NCBI RefSeq assembly: GCF_963681195.1
Contig: NZ_OY808998.1
Coordinates: forward strand, 558,001-622,000
Origin: Vibrio sp. 16
Lineage (GTDB): Bacteria > Pseudomonadota > Gammaproteobacteria > Enterobacterales > Vibrionaceae
Length of the DNA stretch: 64,000 bases
Direction of reading: 5' to 3'
In this document: in pieces, positions 45,116-53,768 of the stretch
Numbering within the stretch: position 1 is the stretch's first letter
How the letters are laid out: each line of letters begins with the position of its first letter
Made by a program: the position numbers and the translations under genes
The notes under the pieces: model-generated
Databases searched by the model: none
What the model was told of the DNA's origin: nothing
Seen by the model: only the letters and a program-made list of their open reading frames with translations

Positions 45116-45496
45116 AAATCACCTATGCATTAGTTTATGTGGAACAGAACGCATAGGATCTTGAATTAAATCGTATGGCGTTAGGATGATCCTTATCAAA
45201 TAGTGAAACGAACTATTAATATCTTTTAAATTGCTATTATATTTTGTGATAATTAGCGTAAATAGCAGATTTTTCCAACCACATAAATCAACATTGCATA
45301 TCACTCGAGTTCATAAATTCTTCACCAATCGTTAAAAAATGATGCAAATTCAAACAGATCAAACCTATCTCACAAACCAATAGGTAAAAGCCCATTAGAC
45401 TATGAGGCCATTGCTTATACCCAAGTGACTTCTAAATGCGCGCAGACGTGAGGTTACTTGGGTATAACAACAATCATCTTTCAAAGGAGTGGAAGT
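45116..45496. other. 381-bp divergent intergenic region
   Basis: It lies between yjiH and nhaD. It is AT-rich up to about 45400 and then contains the inverted repeat at 45415-45467. I see no credible open frame. Confidence 0.5.
45415..45467. repeat. long inverted repeat upstream of nhaD
   Basis: TTATACCCAAGTGACTTC (45415-45432) is mirrored by GAGGTTACTTGGGTATAA (45450-45467): 18-base arms with two mismatches around a 17-base GC-rich centre. This looks like a dispersed palindromic repeat of Vibrio intergenic regions, but only one copy is in this window. Confidence 0.65.
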
Positions 45497-46933
45497 ATGA
45501 AACTGCAGTGGTCAGTCTTTATTGCTTTAACGCTATCCCCCCTCACCGCCTTTGCTGCCAACGCTTCAGGTGAGATTTTGCCCCTAACCCAATCTACCAT
45601 CGGCTATGCCGCGTTGCTCATTTTTGCTATTGCGTACACCTTGGTCATGCTCGAAGAGTATTTGCAATTGCGAAAATCAAAGCCCGTACTTCTTGCAGCA
45701 GGCATCATCTGGGCAATGATTGGCTACGTCTATTCTCAGTACGATCAAATAGAGGTTGCTAAAGCCGCCTTAGAACACAACTTGCTCGAATACGCGGAAT
45801 TACTGCTGTTTTTGCTGGTTGCCATGACATACATAAGCGCGATGGAAGAGCGGCGACTGTTTGATGCACTTCAGGCTTGGATGGTCGGCAAAGGGTTTAA
45901 CTTTCGGGCGCTGTTTTGGTTGACGGGTATTCTCTCATTCTTTATCTCGCCGATTGCCGATAACCTGACGACTGCATTGCTGATGTGCGCTGTAGTGATG
46001 AAAGTTGCTGGAGACAACACTCGATTTATCAATCTTGCCTGTATCAACATTGTTATCGCCGCCAATGCCGGAGGCGCGTTTAGCCCGTTTGGGGATATTA
46101 CAACACTGATGGTGTGGCAAGCGGGTCATGTCTCCTTTGCGGAGTTTATGCCGCTGTTTTTGCCCTCAGTGGTCAATTACCTGATCCCTGCTTTGATCAT
46201 GTCGTTCTTTGTTCCGGACACTAAGCCGAATGTGGTCCACCAGCATGTTGAACTTAAACGCGGAGCGCGCAGAATTGTCGCCTTGTTTATCCTCACGATT
46301 TCGACGGCCGTCGCCTTCCATGCGGTGCTGCACTTCCCGCCTGTCATTGGCATGATGATGGGGCTTGCTTATTTGCAGTTCTTTGGTTTTTTCCTGCGCA
46401 GAACACTCAAAGCATCGCTGCATAAAAAAGCGGCCATGGCCATTGCTAACCGAGATGATCATGCGTTAAAACGCCTTGGGTCTGTTGTCCCGTTTGATGT
46501 ATTTAGACGAGTCTCCCATGCCGAGTGGGATACATTACTGTTTTTCTACGGCGTGGTTATGTGTGTAGGAGGCTTGAGCCTGTTGGGTTATTTAGGCTTG
46601 ATTTCAGAAGTCATGTACACCCAATGGGATCCTGTGTGGGCGAATGTGATGGTGGGCATCTTGTCCGCGATTGTAGATAACATTCCAGTCATGTTTGCTG
46701 TGCTTACCATGGAGCCGACAATGTCGATGGGGAACTGGCTGTTAGTCACACTCACTGCCGGAGTAGGAGGCAGTTTGCTGTCGATTGGTTCTGCTGCAGG
46801 CGTAGCGTTGATGGGCGCGGCTCATGGCAAATACACCTTCTTTGGTCACCTAAAATGGATGCCCGTCATCGCTCTTGGATACACAGCAAGTATCCTCGTC
46901 CATATGATGCTCAACACCCACCTGTTTACTTAA
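45497..46933 (+). CDS. nhaD: NhaD-type Na+/H+ antiporter
   Basis: A 478-residue inner-membrane protein, close to the length of Vibrio NhaD (477). It has a cleavable-looking N-terminal segment (SPLTAFA) and about twelve hydrophobic stretches. Key segments are FISPIADNLTTALLM, GGAFSPFGDITTLM and SAIVDNIPVMFAV, where the aspartates and the NxTTA and DN motifs are those implicated in ion exchange in the family. It expels Na+ or Li+ in exchange for H+. ATG 45497 follows AAAGGAG; an upstream in-frame start at 45458 is rejected. Confidence 0.94.
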   Translation: MKLQWSVFIALTLSPLTAFAANASGEILPLTQSTIGYAALLIFAIAYTLVMLEEYLQLRKSKPVLLAAGIIWAMIGYVYSQYDQIEVAKAALEHNLLEYAELLLFLLVAMTYISAMEERRLFDALQAWMVGKGFNFRALFWLTGILSFFISPIADNLTTALLMCAVVMKVAGDNTRFINLACINIVIAANAGGAFSPFGDITTLMVWQAGHVSFAEFMPLFLPSVVNYLIPALIMSFFVPDTKPNVVHQHVELKRGARRIVALFILTISTAVAFHAVLHFPPVIGMMMGLAYLQFFGFFLRRTLKASLHKKAAMAIANRDDHALKRLGSVVPFDVFRRVSHAEWDTLLFFYGVVMCVGGLSLLGYLGLISEVMYTQWDPVWANVMVGILSAIVDNIPVMFAVLTMEPTMSMGNWLLVTLTAGVGGSLLSIGSAAGVALMGAAHGKYTFFGHLKWMPVIALGYTASILVHMMLNTHLFT

Positions 46934-47334
46934 TTAGATTCCACTGGCAAAGGCGTGAAATCGCGCTTTTGCCAGACACTAGCCAGTTGATACTTGGCAC
47001 ATGTGCTACATGTAAGCAACTCGTTCTGGCCGTGAATCCTCATCACGATGTCTTCTCGTTTCTCTTTCGAGCTATTTCGCATCGTGATGGTCAGATCGTT
47101 TCCTTTCACTTCAAAGGGCTTGGTCATGTTGAGTTCACCTTCACGAACAAACGTGACTTGAGCGTCCGAAAACTTCAGCAAATCTTGGTTGTATTGGTTT
47201 TCAAAAGTGCCCGTAAACTCATAGGTCTGCTTATTGAGCATGCGTACCGCTTTTTCTTCCGAGCAGCCAACAAGCAGCATCAACGCACTGATGCCAACAA
47301 CGGACAAGATGATTCCAAAACGCTCGGTTGCCAT
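46930..47334 (-). CDS. putative lipoprotein, 134 residues
   Basis: It has a lipoprotein signal with lipobox LVGC (cysteine near residue 24) and then a polar domain with a CSTC motif near residue 111. ATG follows AAGGAG. It overlaps the convergent nhaD stop by 4 bp and lies 3 bp after the ogt stop, so it is the last gene of the repair operon. The family is not recognised. Ser-Glu-Glu after the cysteine fits outer-membrane sorting. Confidence 0.78.
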   Translation of the reverse strand: MATERFGIILSVVGISALMLLVGCSEEKAVRMLNKQTYEFTGTFENQYNQDLLKFSDAQVTFVREGELNMTKPFEVKGNDLTITMRNSSKEKREDIVMRIHGQNELLTCSTCAKYQLASVWQKRDFTPLPVESN

Positions 47335-47337
47335 TGA

Positions 47338-47814
47338 CTACTCCTTTTGTTCTAGTTTCAACAGTTGCGCCTTTCGCTCGACGCCACCGGCATACCCGGT
47401 CAACTTACCATTTTTACCAATCACTCGGTGGCACGGAACAATCACAGAGATCGGGTTCTTACCATTGGCTAAGCCGACAGCTCTCACCGCTTTCGGATTG
47501 CCTATCGCATTTGCCAACTCTTGATAGCTCCACGTCTCTCCGTAAGGGATGGTGGTTAAGGCATGCCAAACCTGTTGCTGGAATTGCGTACCTTGGGCAG
47601 ACAAAGGCAAATTGAACTCGGTTCTTTCACCGCAAAAGTATTCGTGTAACTGTTTGATTGCATTATTAAGTATAGAATCAGATTCTGTGTATTGTCCGAG
47701 TTCTTTTGGTTGTGTTGTCTGAGTTTCAAACCACGCGCCAAGTAAACCGTCAGCGTCCGCTTGCAGCGTCATCTCTCCTAGTGGCGTGGTAAAAATAGTG
47801 TAGTAAGTGCTCAT
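47338..47814 (-). CDS. ogt: methylated-DNA--protein-cysteine methyltransferase
   Basis: A 158-residue suicide repair protein. The acceptor cysteine is Cys128 in VPCHRVI, with the DNA-binding winged helix just before (TWSYQELANAIGNPKAVRAVG) and the C-terminal GYAGG segment. It removes the alkyl group from O6-alkylguanine in DNA. Its start overlaps the Ada-AlkA fusion gene by 4 bp, so regulator/glycosylase and methyltransferase are made together. The name ogt is used for the stand-alone form of the enzyme. Confidence 0.92.
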   Translation of the reverse strand: MSTYYTIFTTPLGEMTLQADADGLLGAWFETQTTQPKELGQYTESDSILNNAIKQLHEYFCGERTEFNLPLSAQGTQFQQQVWHALTTIPYGETWSYQELANAIGNPKAVRAVGLANGKNPISVIVPCHRVIGKNGKLTGYAGGVERKAQLLKLEQKE

Positions 47815-49172
47815 GCGTGACTCCAGCAGTGAAAAGTGGCGTAGCTACCCCAAGGAGAGACCGCCTCTTTAGTGATCGAGGGGAAATGGACCAGCGCCTT
47901 TTTGACCACCAAATCTCCCTCTAAAAAACAGTTTGGCTCGGATGCGCCGCGTAGACGAGCATAGTTGACCGTCCAAGGGCCAATACCTTTGATTTTTAGC
48001 CACTCTTCCAGAGCGATATCCGGTGTTTGACTCATGATTTGGGCAAAGCGCGCTAAGGTCTCTTTTCGACTTTGTGGCATACGTAAAAAGCTCAAATCAG
48101 AACCAGCAATGTCTTGCGCAGTAGGGAAGTGAGTCACCCCTTCAGGCTGCAATGTCTGAGCCAATAAATTAAGCTGCCCGATCGCCGCTTTTATCGACAC
48201 TTGTTGACCAAGAATGGCTCGAACCCCCGCTTCCCAGCAGTTCCATACCCCCGGAATACGAATGCCAGAGTGTTGAACGAAATTGGCATCGAGTTGATGA
48301 AGCTGGTTTTCAATACTCAATACATCACTGTCCAAATCAAACATGCGCCTTAGCTGATTAACCAGTTTTTTCACCAGCTTAGTGTCCTCAAGGGTGAACT
48401 CGACTCGCATCACCCCCACTTTGTGTTGGGAAATGCGCAACCAACCTGCGCAGCCGTCCAGCAAGAATGCGCGTTCGTAGCTTTTGTCGTCAACCTTCTC
48501 TAACCCTTCGATTGCTCGCAAGCGGTAGAAATCAAGCATCCTTGGCCAATCTAATGGCCCTTGGTAGGCAAGATCAATATAGTTTGTGTCCATGTTTTCC
48601 TGTTTTCGTTTCCGCACTTGGCTCGGGGTTAACTTCAATATTTGTTTAAACGCATCGTTAAAGCGTCTCACACTATTAAAGCCACTCGCAAAGGCAATAT
48701 CCGTGACGCTCATTGAGCTTGAGTGAAGCAAATGTTTAGCAAACATGAGTTGTTGGTACTGCGCATACTGCTTTGGCGCCATCCCCAAATGGGTTTGAAA
48801 TAGCTGACGCAAATAGCGATCACTGATACCCAAGCGTGTCGCAAGTTGCGCCAAGCTGTGACTCTGCAACTCCCCTTGCTCGATAAGCTGCAACGCTCGA
48901 TAGAGAGTGGTTTCGACCCCTTTCCATGCCCAGGAGCTCGGAGCGCTATCTGGCTTACATCGCAAACAAGGTCGATAACCTGCTTGCAGTGCTTGCGCTT
49001 TGTCGATGAAATACTCGACGTTTTCTTCCTTGGGGAGATTGGCAGGGCATATCGGTCGGCAAAATATCCCAGTACTTTTTACCGCAACATAAAATCGACC
49101 ATCAAATCGCGCATCTCGAGCCATTCGAGCTCGCTGACATTCTAACGTCGATAAGGTAGCTAAACCGCTCAT
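47811..49172 (-). CDS. Ada-type regulator fused to AlkA DNA glycosylase
   Basis: A 453-residue multidomain protein. Residues 1-80 are an Ada N-terminal zinc domain with Cys38, Cys42, Cys69 and Cys72, the same positions as in E. coli Ada, where Cys38 accepts methyl from phosphotriesters. Residues about 85-185 are an AraC-type double HTH. An AlkA N-terminal domain follows (about 195-300), then an HhH-GPD glycosylase (IKGIGPWTVNYARLRG, GDLVVKKAL). It senses methylation damage, activates the operon and excises 3-methyladenine-type bases. First gene of the operon with ogt and a lipoprotein gene. Confidence 0.93.
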   Translation of the reverse strand: MSGLATLSTLECQRARMARDARFDGRFYVAVKSTGIFCRPICPANLPKEENVEYFIDKAQALQAGYRPCLRCKPDSAPSSWAWKGVETTLYRALQLIEQGELQSHSLAQLATRLGISDRYLRQLFQTHLGMAPKQYAQYQQLMFAKHLLHSSSMSVTDIAFASGFNSVRRFNDAFKQILKLTPSQVRKRKQENMDTNYIDLAYQGPLDWPRMLDFYRLRAIEGLEKVDDKSYERAFLLDGCAGWLRISQHKVGVMRVEFTLEDTKLVKKLVNQLRRMFDLDSDVLSIENQLHQLDANFVQHSGIRIPGVWNCWEAGVRAILGQQVSIKAAIGQLNLLAQTLQPEGVTHFPTAQDIAGSDLSFLRMPQSRKETLARFAQIMSQTPDIALEEWLKIKGIGPWTVNYARLRGASEPNCFLEGDLVVKKALVHFPSITKEAVSPWGSYATFHCWSHA

Positions 49173-49317
49173 ACTCTCGTCCTGAATCGTTATGATGCCT
49201 CCAGTCTAAATCACCCTCAGCACAATACTAGCCATTTTCGGAACTCAATGAATTTGCGATCTGTTGAAACTCTTCTAAATTAAAAAATGCAGACGATAAA
49301 TAATAAGGAAGTTGGCT

Positions 49318-49521
49318 ATGAACCTGCACTCTTGCACCCTTGTCCTTGGTGACAATGTGGTAATGACGTGTGATAACGTCGAACAAACACTAGGCATTAT
49401 TGATGAGCATGGCGCATCCAATATCAACCGAATACTGATTGATGCGACCGATGGTCAGAATGTTCATTCGTTCCACCATTTAAGCATTGAAGAGTCGATA
49501 GAAAGTTTAATGAACCTATAA
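49318..49521 (+). CDS. small hypothetical protein, 67 residues
   Basis: An acidic soluble protein starting at ATG 49318 after AAGGA (an upstream TTG at 49312 is ignored). It has no signal peptide or known motif; the ending HHLSIEESIESLMNL looks helical. The clear ribosome binding site and following strong terminator support a real gene. The family is not recognised. Confidence 0.65.
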   Translation: MNLHSCTLVLGDNVVMTCDNVEQTLGIIDEHGASNINRILIDATDGQNVHSFHHLSIEESIESLMNL

Positions 49522-49526
49522 AAAAA

Positions 49527-49554
49527 AGAGCCTCTCGTTTGAGAGGCTCTTTTT
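49527..49554. terminator. bidirectional terminator between the small gene and hdfR
   Basis: A 10-bp perfect stem AGAGCCTCTC / GAGAGGCTCT with loop GTTT, an A-run before and TTTTATT after. It serves both convergent genes; the hdfR stop codon abuts the end. Confidence 0.9.
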
Positions 49555-50446
49555 ATTCTTCCACCGGAAAATCCGCCATTTGCTGCAATGTGTAGGCAGT
49601 GACAGGATCGATATGTTTGACTAACTCTTCAACTTGTTCGATCGCTTCAATCGAAGTACTGGCCTTACGATAGCTAAGATAAATCGGGCGACACCAATCT
49701 TCGACGCCTTTCACTTTATAAAGCTGTTCGTTGGTCAAAAATGGCTCAACCATCGACGCAGGAAGGTAAGCGCTGCCGCCTTTCTCCAAAATGAAGTCCA
49801 AGGCAATACGCGCAGTAGACGTGCGCAAATAAGGGGCTGGAATTTTTGGGTGACGCTCAGCATGCTCTGAGGCAAATTTCGTCCCCCAGTCAACGTAAAC
49901 GTACTTATCTTCGAACACGTGCTCTAGGTCTTGCTCTTCTGTAGACACAAGAACCAACACCACATCCGCCACTTTTTTGCAGTTGAGTTCATCGGCTTTG
50001 ATTTGGTCAAACGCAAACGCCATGTCGAGGGTGCGCTCTTGCAAGCTGCGATTTAACGCTTCACGGCCCATAATCTCGGCCATAAAGCCATAACCTTCAA
50101 ACTCATCAGTGACAAGGCTTAGACAGTTTTGTAAGTAAGCATCCCATACGTTTGGCGTCCCGCCCAGAGTCAACTGCAGGGCTTTTCCACTTTCAAGCGA
50201 GAGTTCTAGCTTGGCTTGCTGCAGCGTGCTTACCATGACCTCGGCGTAGCCAATTAAACGCTCTCCGGCAGAGGTCAGTTTGATGTTGTTTCGATCGCGA
50301 ATAAACAATTGCGTATCAAAATAGCTTTCTAGCTGCTTGATTCGGGCACTTACCGCAGCTTGAGTGATGTAAAGGTTCTCAGCGGCACGGCCGAAGTGGC
50401 GAACGTTGGCTAATTCCAAAAACGTTCTAAAGACTTTTACGTCCAT
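49553..50446 (-). CDS. hdfR: HdfR-type LysR-family regulator
   Basis: A 297-residue regulator whose N-terminal HTH (VFRTFLELANVRHFGRAAENLYITQAAVSARIKQLE) and RDRNNIKLTSAGERL closely follow E. coli HdfR. It is divergent from maoP, the same neighbour as in E. coli. HdfR represses flhDC and activates gltBD in E. coli and drives maoP; whether those targets hold here is unknown. It is slightly longer than the E. coli protein (279). Confidence 0.9.
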   Translation of the reverse strand: MDVKVFRTFLELANVRHFGRAAENLYITQAAVSARIKQLESYFDTQLFIRDRNNIKLTSAGERLIGYAEVMVSTLQQAKLELSLESGKALQLTLGGTPNVWDAYLQNCLSLVTDEFEGYGFMAEIMGREALNRSLQERTLDMAFAFDQIKADELNCKKVADVVLVLVSTEEQDLEHVFEDKYVYVDWGTKFASEHAERHPKIPAPYLRTSTARIALDFILEKGGSAYLPASMVEPFLTNEQLYKVKGVEDWCRPIYLSYRKASTSIEAIEQVEELVKHIDPVTAYTLQQMADFPVEE

Positions 50447-50652
50447 CTAATTTCCTCTAGGTGTAATCTTTCACAATAGCAAAAACTGAAAAATTACGTA
50501 GTTCACATTAAACAAATTGTTACCTAAGTTTCATAAAACTGTTCAATAGTCACGATAAAAAGGTTTTGTTTTTCTTTTGTTAAATTTACGCCTAACTTTC
50601 GCTTTGTACCGCTCTGGGTATTTCATCAATGTAGGTTATAGAGGCTACTATA

Positions 50653-51009
50653 ATGTCTGACACACAATTTCGTCACGGCAAAAAACGTTTTTACGACAAC
50701 ACTAAGTTTCCAAGAGGCTTCGCGAAGTCTGGTGATTTTACGCTTGCAGAAGAAGAAATTCTAACGCTTTATGGCGACACCATGCTAGGTCTAGAATCTG
50801 GTGAAATTGTTCCGGACAACTCGGAAGAGAAACACTTCGTTAAAGTACTGGAAAACCCAGGTAAAGCGAAGACAAAACTTGAAAGAGTTTGGCTAAAATA
50901 CGTCCAGCTTGCCCGTGGCCGTAAACGCTTCCATACGTTAAATGGTCGCAACAAGCCAGAGGCTACCGATGACTTCTCTGAAGATTCGGTAATGGCTGAA
51001 GAAGATTAA
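50653..51009 (+). CDS. maoP: MaoP (DUF413) macrodomain Ori organisation protein
   Basis: A 118-residue basic-acidic protein of the DUF413/YifE family. The start FRHGKKRFYDNTKFPRGFAKSGDFT and the LARGRKRFHTL segment are diagnostic. In E. coli, MaoP with the maoS site constrains DNA mobility in the Ori macrodomain. It is divergent from hdfR as in E. coli, with a 206-bp promoter region. The acidic tail is variable in the family. Confidence 0.93.
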   Translation: MSDTQFRHGKKRFYDNTKFPRGFAKSGDFTLAEEEILTLYGDTMLGLESGEIVPDNSEEKHFVKVLENPGKAKTKLERVWLKYVQLARGRKRFHTLNGRNKPEATDDFSEDSVMAEED

Positions 51010-51018
51010 TCAAAAAAT

Positions 51019-51052
51019 AGAGCCCCTCGCGTTTGCCAGGGGCTCTGTTTTA
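51019..51052. terminator. terminator of maoP
   Basis: AGAGCCCCT (51019-51027) pairs with AGGGGCTCT (51038-51046), followed by GTTTTATTATTT and preceded by an A-run. It is therefore bidirectional and also ends the convergent DUF3081-like gene at 51053. Confidence 0.88.
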
Positions 51053-51304
51053 TTATTTTGCTAAGGATGCCACTTTCTTTAAAAAGCTGTCACGCAGATG
51101 TTCTTGGTCATAGTCTAGGTGATAGGTGTTGTGGAAGCCGACTTTGAGCTCTACCCCATTCCCACGCATATAGACGTTGTATCCATCGTAGTCAGCAAAC
51201 GCTTCAACCCCTTCATACATTTTCCCGTACTCAGTAGGCGTTCCTTTTGCCATGACCGTTTCGTAAGCCTGCAACACTTTGGTCGGATCAAGTTCGTTTT
51301 TCAT
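51053..51304 (-). CDS. DUF3081-like small protein
   Basis: An 83-residue soluble protein. The pattern EGVEAFADYDGYNVYM...VELKVGFHNTYHLDYD resembles DUF3081 proteins found in Vibrio and relatives, from memory. Function is unknown. ATG 51304 follows GAGGAGTG-type sequence. It ends next to the maoP terminator and is separated by about 80 bp from the pigment-cluster oxidoreductase gene on the same strand. Confidence 0.72.
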   Translation of the reverse strand: MKNELDPTKVLQAYETVMAKGTPTEYGKMYEGVEAFADYDGYNVYMRGNGVELKVGFHNTYHLDYDQEHLRDSFLKKVASLAK

Positions 51305-51386
51305 CGCTCACACTCCTCGTCAACTTTCTTAAAGTATGAACAGAGAGCGACAATTTAGCCAACTTTTCCCTTTGAGAAACATCAAA

Positions 51387-52637
51387 CTAGGCGTGAGTTT
51401 TTTCTGCTCGAATCACCTCAGCCAGAGTGTTCAATCGTTGCTGACTGTTTTTAACATATGGGTTTGTTGTATCCCATGCGTAACCGGCCAAAATAGAGCT
51501 GATCATCGCTTTAATACGAGGATTCGGATCTTGATGGAAGATGACGTCTTGTAGAGTACCTTTGTACCAGCCTTCTACATAGGTACGGAAAGTGTTCACT
51601 CCGACCATTAATGGCTCGGCGTACTCTTTCTGCCAATCCACAGGCTCTCCTTCAAGCTGCTTAACCACGCATTGAGCCGCAAATTGAGCAGATTTCATGG
51701 CAATCGTGACTCCAGATGAAAACACAGGGTCCAAAAACTCGCCTGCATTGCCAAGCAGTGCGTAATGAGCTGTGGCTAGGTGTTTTACGTTAGCAGAGTA
51801 ACCGCCAAGCTCTCCAGCGGGGTTCGGGTACTCTGCGTTTGCGAGCAGTTGCTCAAGGCCCGGCTCTTGATTCACAATCTGCTTTAGCACATCCAGTTTG
51901 TCGCCTGAGTAATCAGCAAAGAAGTCAGGCTCTCCCACCACGCCCAGTGAGCACACGCCATTGGAAAAAGGGATCAACCAGTACCACACATCATGGTTAG
52001 TCGGATGGACCGAAATCAGAATCTTGTCGCGATCGTAGTGGATCGATTGATCATCAATATTGTCGACAATATGCGTGAAAATCGCTTTTCGCGGAGGCAA
52101 GCAAGACGGCTCTTCCAGATCCAGCATTCTAGGCAACACACGACCAAAACCACTGGCATCTAACACATAAGCCGCATCAATTTGGTAGATTTCACCGTGT
52201 GCGTCTTTCACTGTTAGCAAAGATCGCTCACCGACAAAAGCTAAATCGATCAACTCATGCTGGTAACGAATTTCTACCCCTTGCTGCGCTGCGCTGTCGG
52301 CCAAGACTTTATCAAAATGGCCACGTTGTACTTGATAAGTTGTCCCAGGGCCTGGTGTGAACTTATCGGTAAAGTTGAACTGGGTGTATACGCCATTACG
52401 ACGAAACGCTGCCCCATCTTTAAACTGAAAACCGTGTTCCGCCACGGCCTGCGTCATCCCAGCTTGCTCTACAACTTCCATACACGCCGGCAACAGGCTC
52501 TCTCCGATAGAAAACCTCGGAAACTCAGCCTTTTCTATCACGATCACATCCACACCCTGTGCTTGCAATAGCGCAGAGACCGTCGAGCCAGAAGGGCCCG
52601 CACCAACGACAACAACTTGAGTAGATTCTGTTTTCAT
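51387..52637 (-). CDS. FAD-dependent oxidoreductase, halogenase-like (pigment cluster)
   Basis: A 416-residue flavoprotein of the tryptophan-halogenase/geranylgeranyl-reductase superfamily. FAD-binding GAGPSGSTVSALL (residues 11-23), a GESLLPACME segment and DASGFGRVLPR are visible. The halogenase hallmark GWxWxIP is only partly kept (VWYWLIP at about 220). It lies 24 bp downstream of the methyltransferase on the same strand, next to the aryl-polyene operon, so it probably modifies the aryl head group (hydroxylation or halogenation). Activity cannot be decided by eye. Confidence 0.83.
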   Translation of the reverse strand: MKTESTQVVVVGAGPSGSTVSALLQAQGVDVIVIEKAEFPRFSIGESLLPACMEVVEQAGMTQAVAEHGFQFKDGAAFRRNGVYTQFNFTDKFTPGPGTTYQVQRGHFDKVLADSAAQQGVEIRYQHELIDLAFVGERSLLTVKDAHGEIYQIDAAYVLDASGFGRVLPRMLDLEEPSCLPPRKAIFTHIVDNIDDQSIHYDRDKILISVHPTNHDVWYWLIPFSNGVCSLGVVGEPDFFADYSGDKLDVLKQIVNQEPGLEQLLANAEYPNPAGELGGYSANVKHLATAHYALLGNAGEFLDPVFSSGVTIAMKSAQFAAQCVVKQLEGEPVDWQKEYAEPLMVGVNTFRTYVEGWYKGTLQDVIFHQDPNPRIKAMISSILAGYAWDTTNPYVKNSQQRLNTLAEVIRAEKTHA

Positions 52638-52661
52638 AATGATGATTGTTCTTTCTGCGTA

Positions 52662-53729
52662 CTATTGCGCTTTAAGTTTAAGTAAGGTGTGACCTAGGCC
52701 GATGTTATCGGTTCGCTCCTCAATCACTAATCCCGCGGCTTCGATAATTTCTAAGAAATCGTCGCTGCGATAGAAACGGCTGTTTCCGTTCGCCAAACAA
52801 GTAAAATAAAGCGATGTCGCATTCAAACTGTATGATGCGGCGTCATACTTTTGTGCGTCCCAGAACAGCTCCAAAATGTAGACAGCATCACCCGCGCGTA
52901 ATTGCTGCTTCACGCGTTTCAGAATGCTCAGAATCTCCATCGGTGAAAAACAATCAAGGAACTGACTCATCCACCAGACATCGGCATGTTCCGGAAGCGA
53001 TTGAGACTTATCCAGCATGTTGGCAGGGTATGGGTGGACACGATCCGCGTAGCCTTTCTCCTTCGCGTTTTGCATGGCCATTTCAAGTTGCTGTGGCAAA
53101 TCAACAATCGTGATCTCAACATCCGGATTATGACCACAACACTGCATCGCCCATTTGCCGGTGTTGCCACCAATATCGACGATCATTTTTGGCTCTGATT
53201 TGAACACTTCTTCTAGCAGAATCGGAAAAGAGCGATCCGAGTAAAAATGGTCAAATTTGAACCAGCTCTCTTTTGCTTTCTCAGGCAAAGTGGATAACCC
53301 TTGGTAGATGGTTTCCCAATCACCTAACTCTTTCAAACCGGCAGGTTTTCCCTCCGTGATCGATTCTGTGAGGTGCATCATCGCGGCGTAACAAACATCC
53401 GCAGTGAAATCCATGTTCGCTTGGGTCATGCCATCGTGGAGCAAAAAGAAGCCTAGATTCGCAAGTGAATAATTAGGTTTTTCCCACATCACAATATGCG
53501 CGCTAATCGCCATGTCTAACAAGACTTTGACGCCATATTCAGACACCCCAGTTTGCTCTGCAATTTCAGGTGCACTCAAGCCCTCTTTTCCAGCTTTATC
53601 TAACACAGCTAATACACCCAAATCACGCAATGTACGTGCCGTATGAAATACGATAGGTGCAAAAGAGAGTTTTTGAGCTTCTGTTTTCGCTTCTAGAGCG
53701 TTAAACGGGTCATTATTTTTATGTAACAC
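52662..53729 (-). CDS. SAM-dependent O-methyltransferase-like protein (pigment cluster)
   Basis: A 355-residue protein of the plant-type O-methyltransferase (AdoMet_MTase family 2) architecture. An N-terminal winged-helix dimerisation domain (about 25-100) precedes a Rossmann domain with motif I VDIGGNTGKW (about 190). Loop HADVWWMSQFLDCFS is typical of small-molecule methyltransferases. Aryl-polyene head groups are often methylated, so this is a good candidate for that step, though C- versus O-methylation is unclear. It is transcribed away from the main operon with the oxidoreductase. Confidence 0.83.
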   Translation of the reverse strand: MLHKNNDPFNALEAKTEAQKLSFAPIVFHTARTLRDLGVLAVLDKAGKEGLSAPEIAEQTGVSEYGVKVLLDMAISAHIVMWEKPNYSLANLGFFLLHDGMTQANMDFTADVCYAAMMHLTESITEGKPAGLKELGDWETIYQGLSTLPEKAKESWFKFDHFYSDRSFPILLEEVFKSEPKMIVDIGGNTGKWAMQCCGHNPDVEITIVDLPQQLEMAMQNAKEKGYADRVHPYPANMLDKSQSLPEHADVWWMSQFLDCFSPMEILSILKRVKQQLRAGDAVYILELFWDAQKYDAASYSLNATSLYFTCLANGNSRFYRSDDFLEIIEAAGLVIEERTDNIGLGHTLLKLKAQ

Positions 53730-53768
53730 GGAAAAAACCTAATTCCTAATTAATAGTAAGAGTAAAAA

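Noticed and set aside
46855..47337. 160-codon plus-strand open frame covering the end of nhaD and the lipoprotein gene
   Set aside because: It is a frame shadow across two convergent genes. The minus-strand lipoprotein has a lipobox and a good ribosome binding site.
51387..52637. Assignment of the flavoprotein as a true tryptophan halogenase
   Set aside because: The GWxWxIP motif is only partly kept and no tryptophan-pathway genes are present; it is described as halogenase-like.
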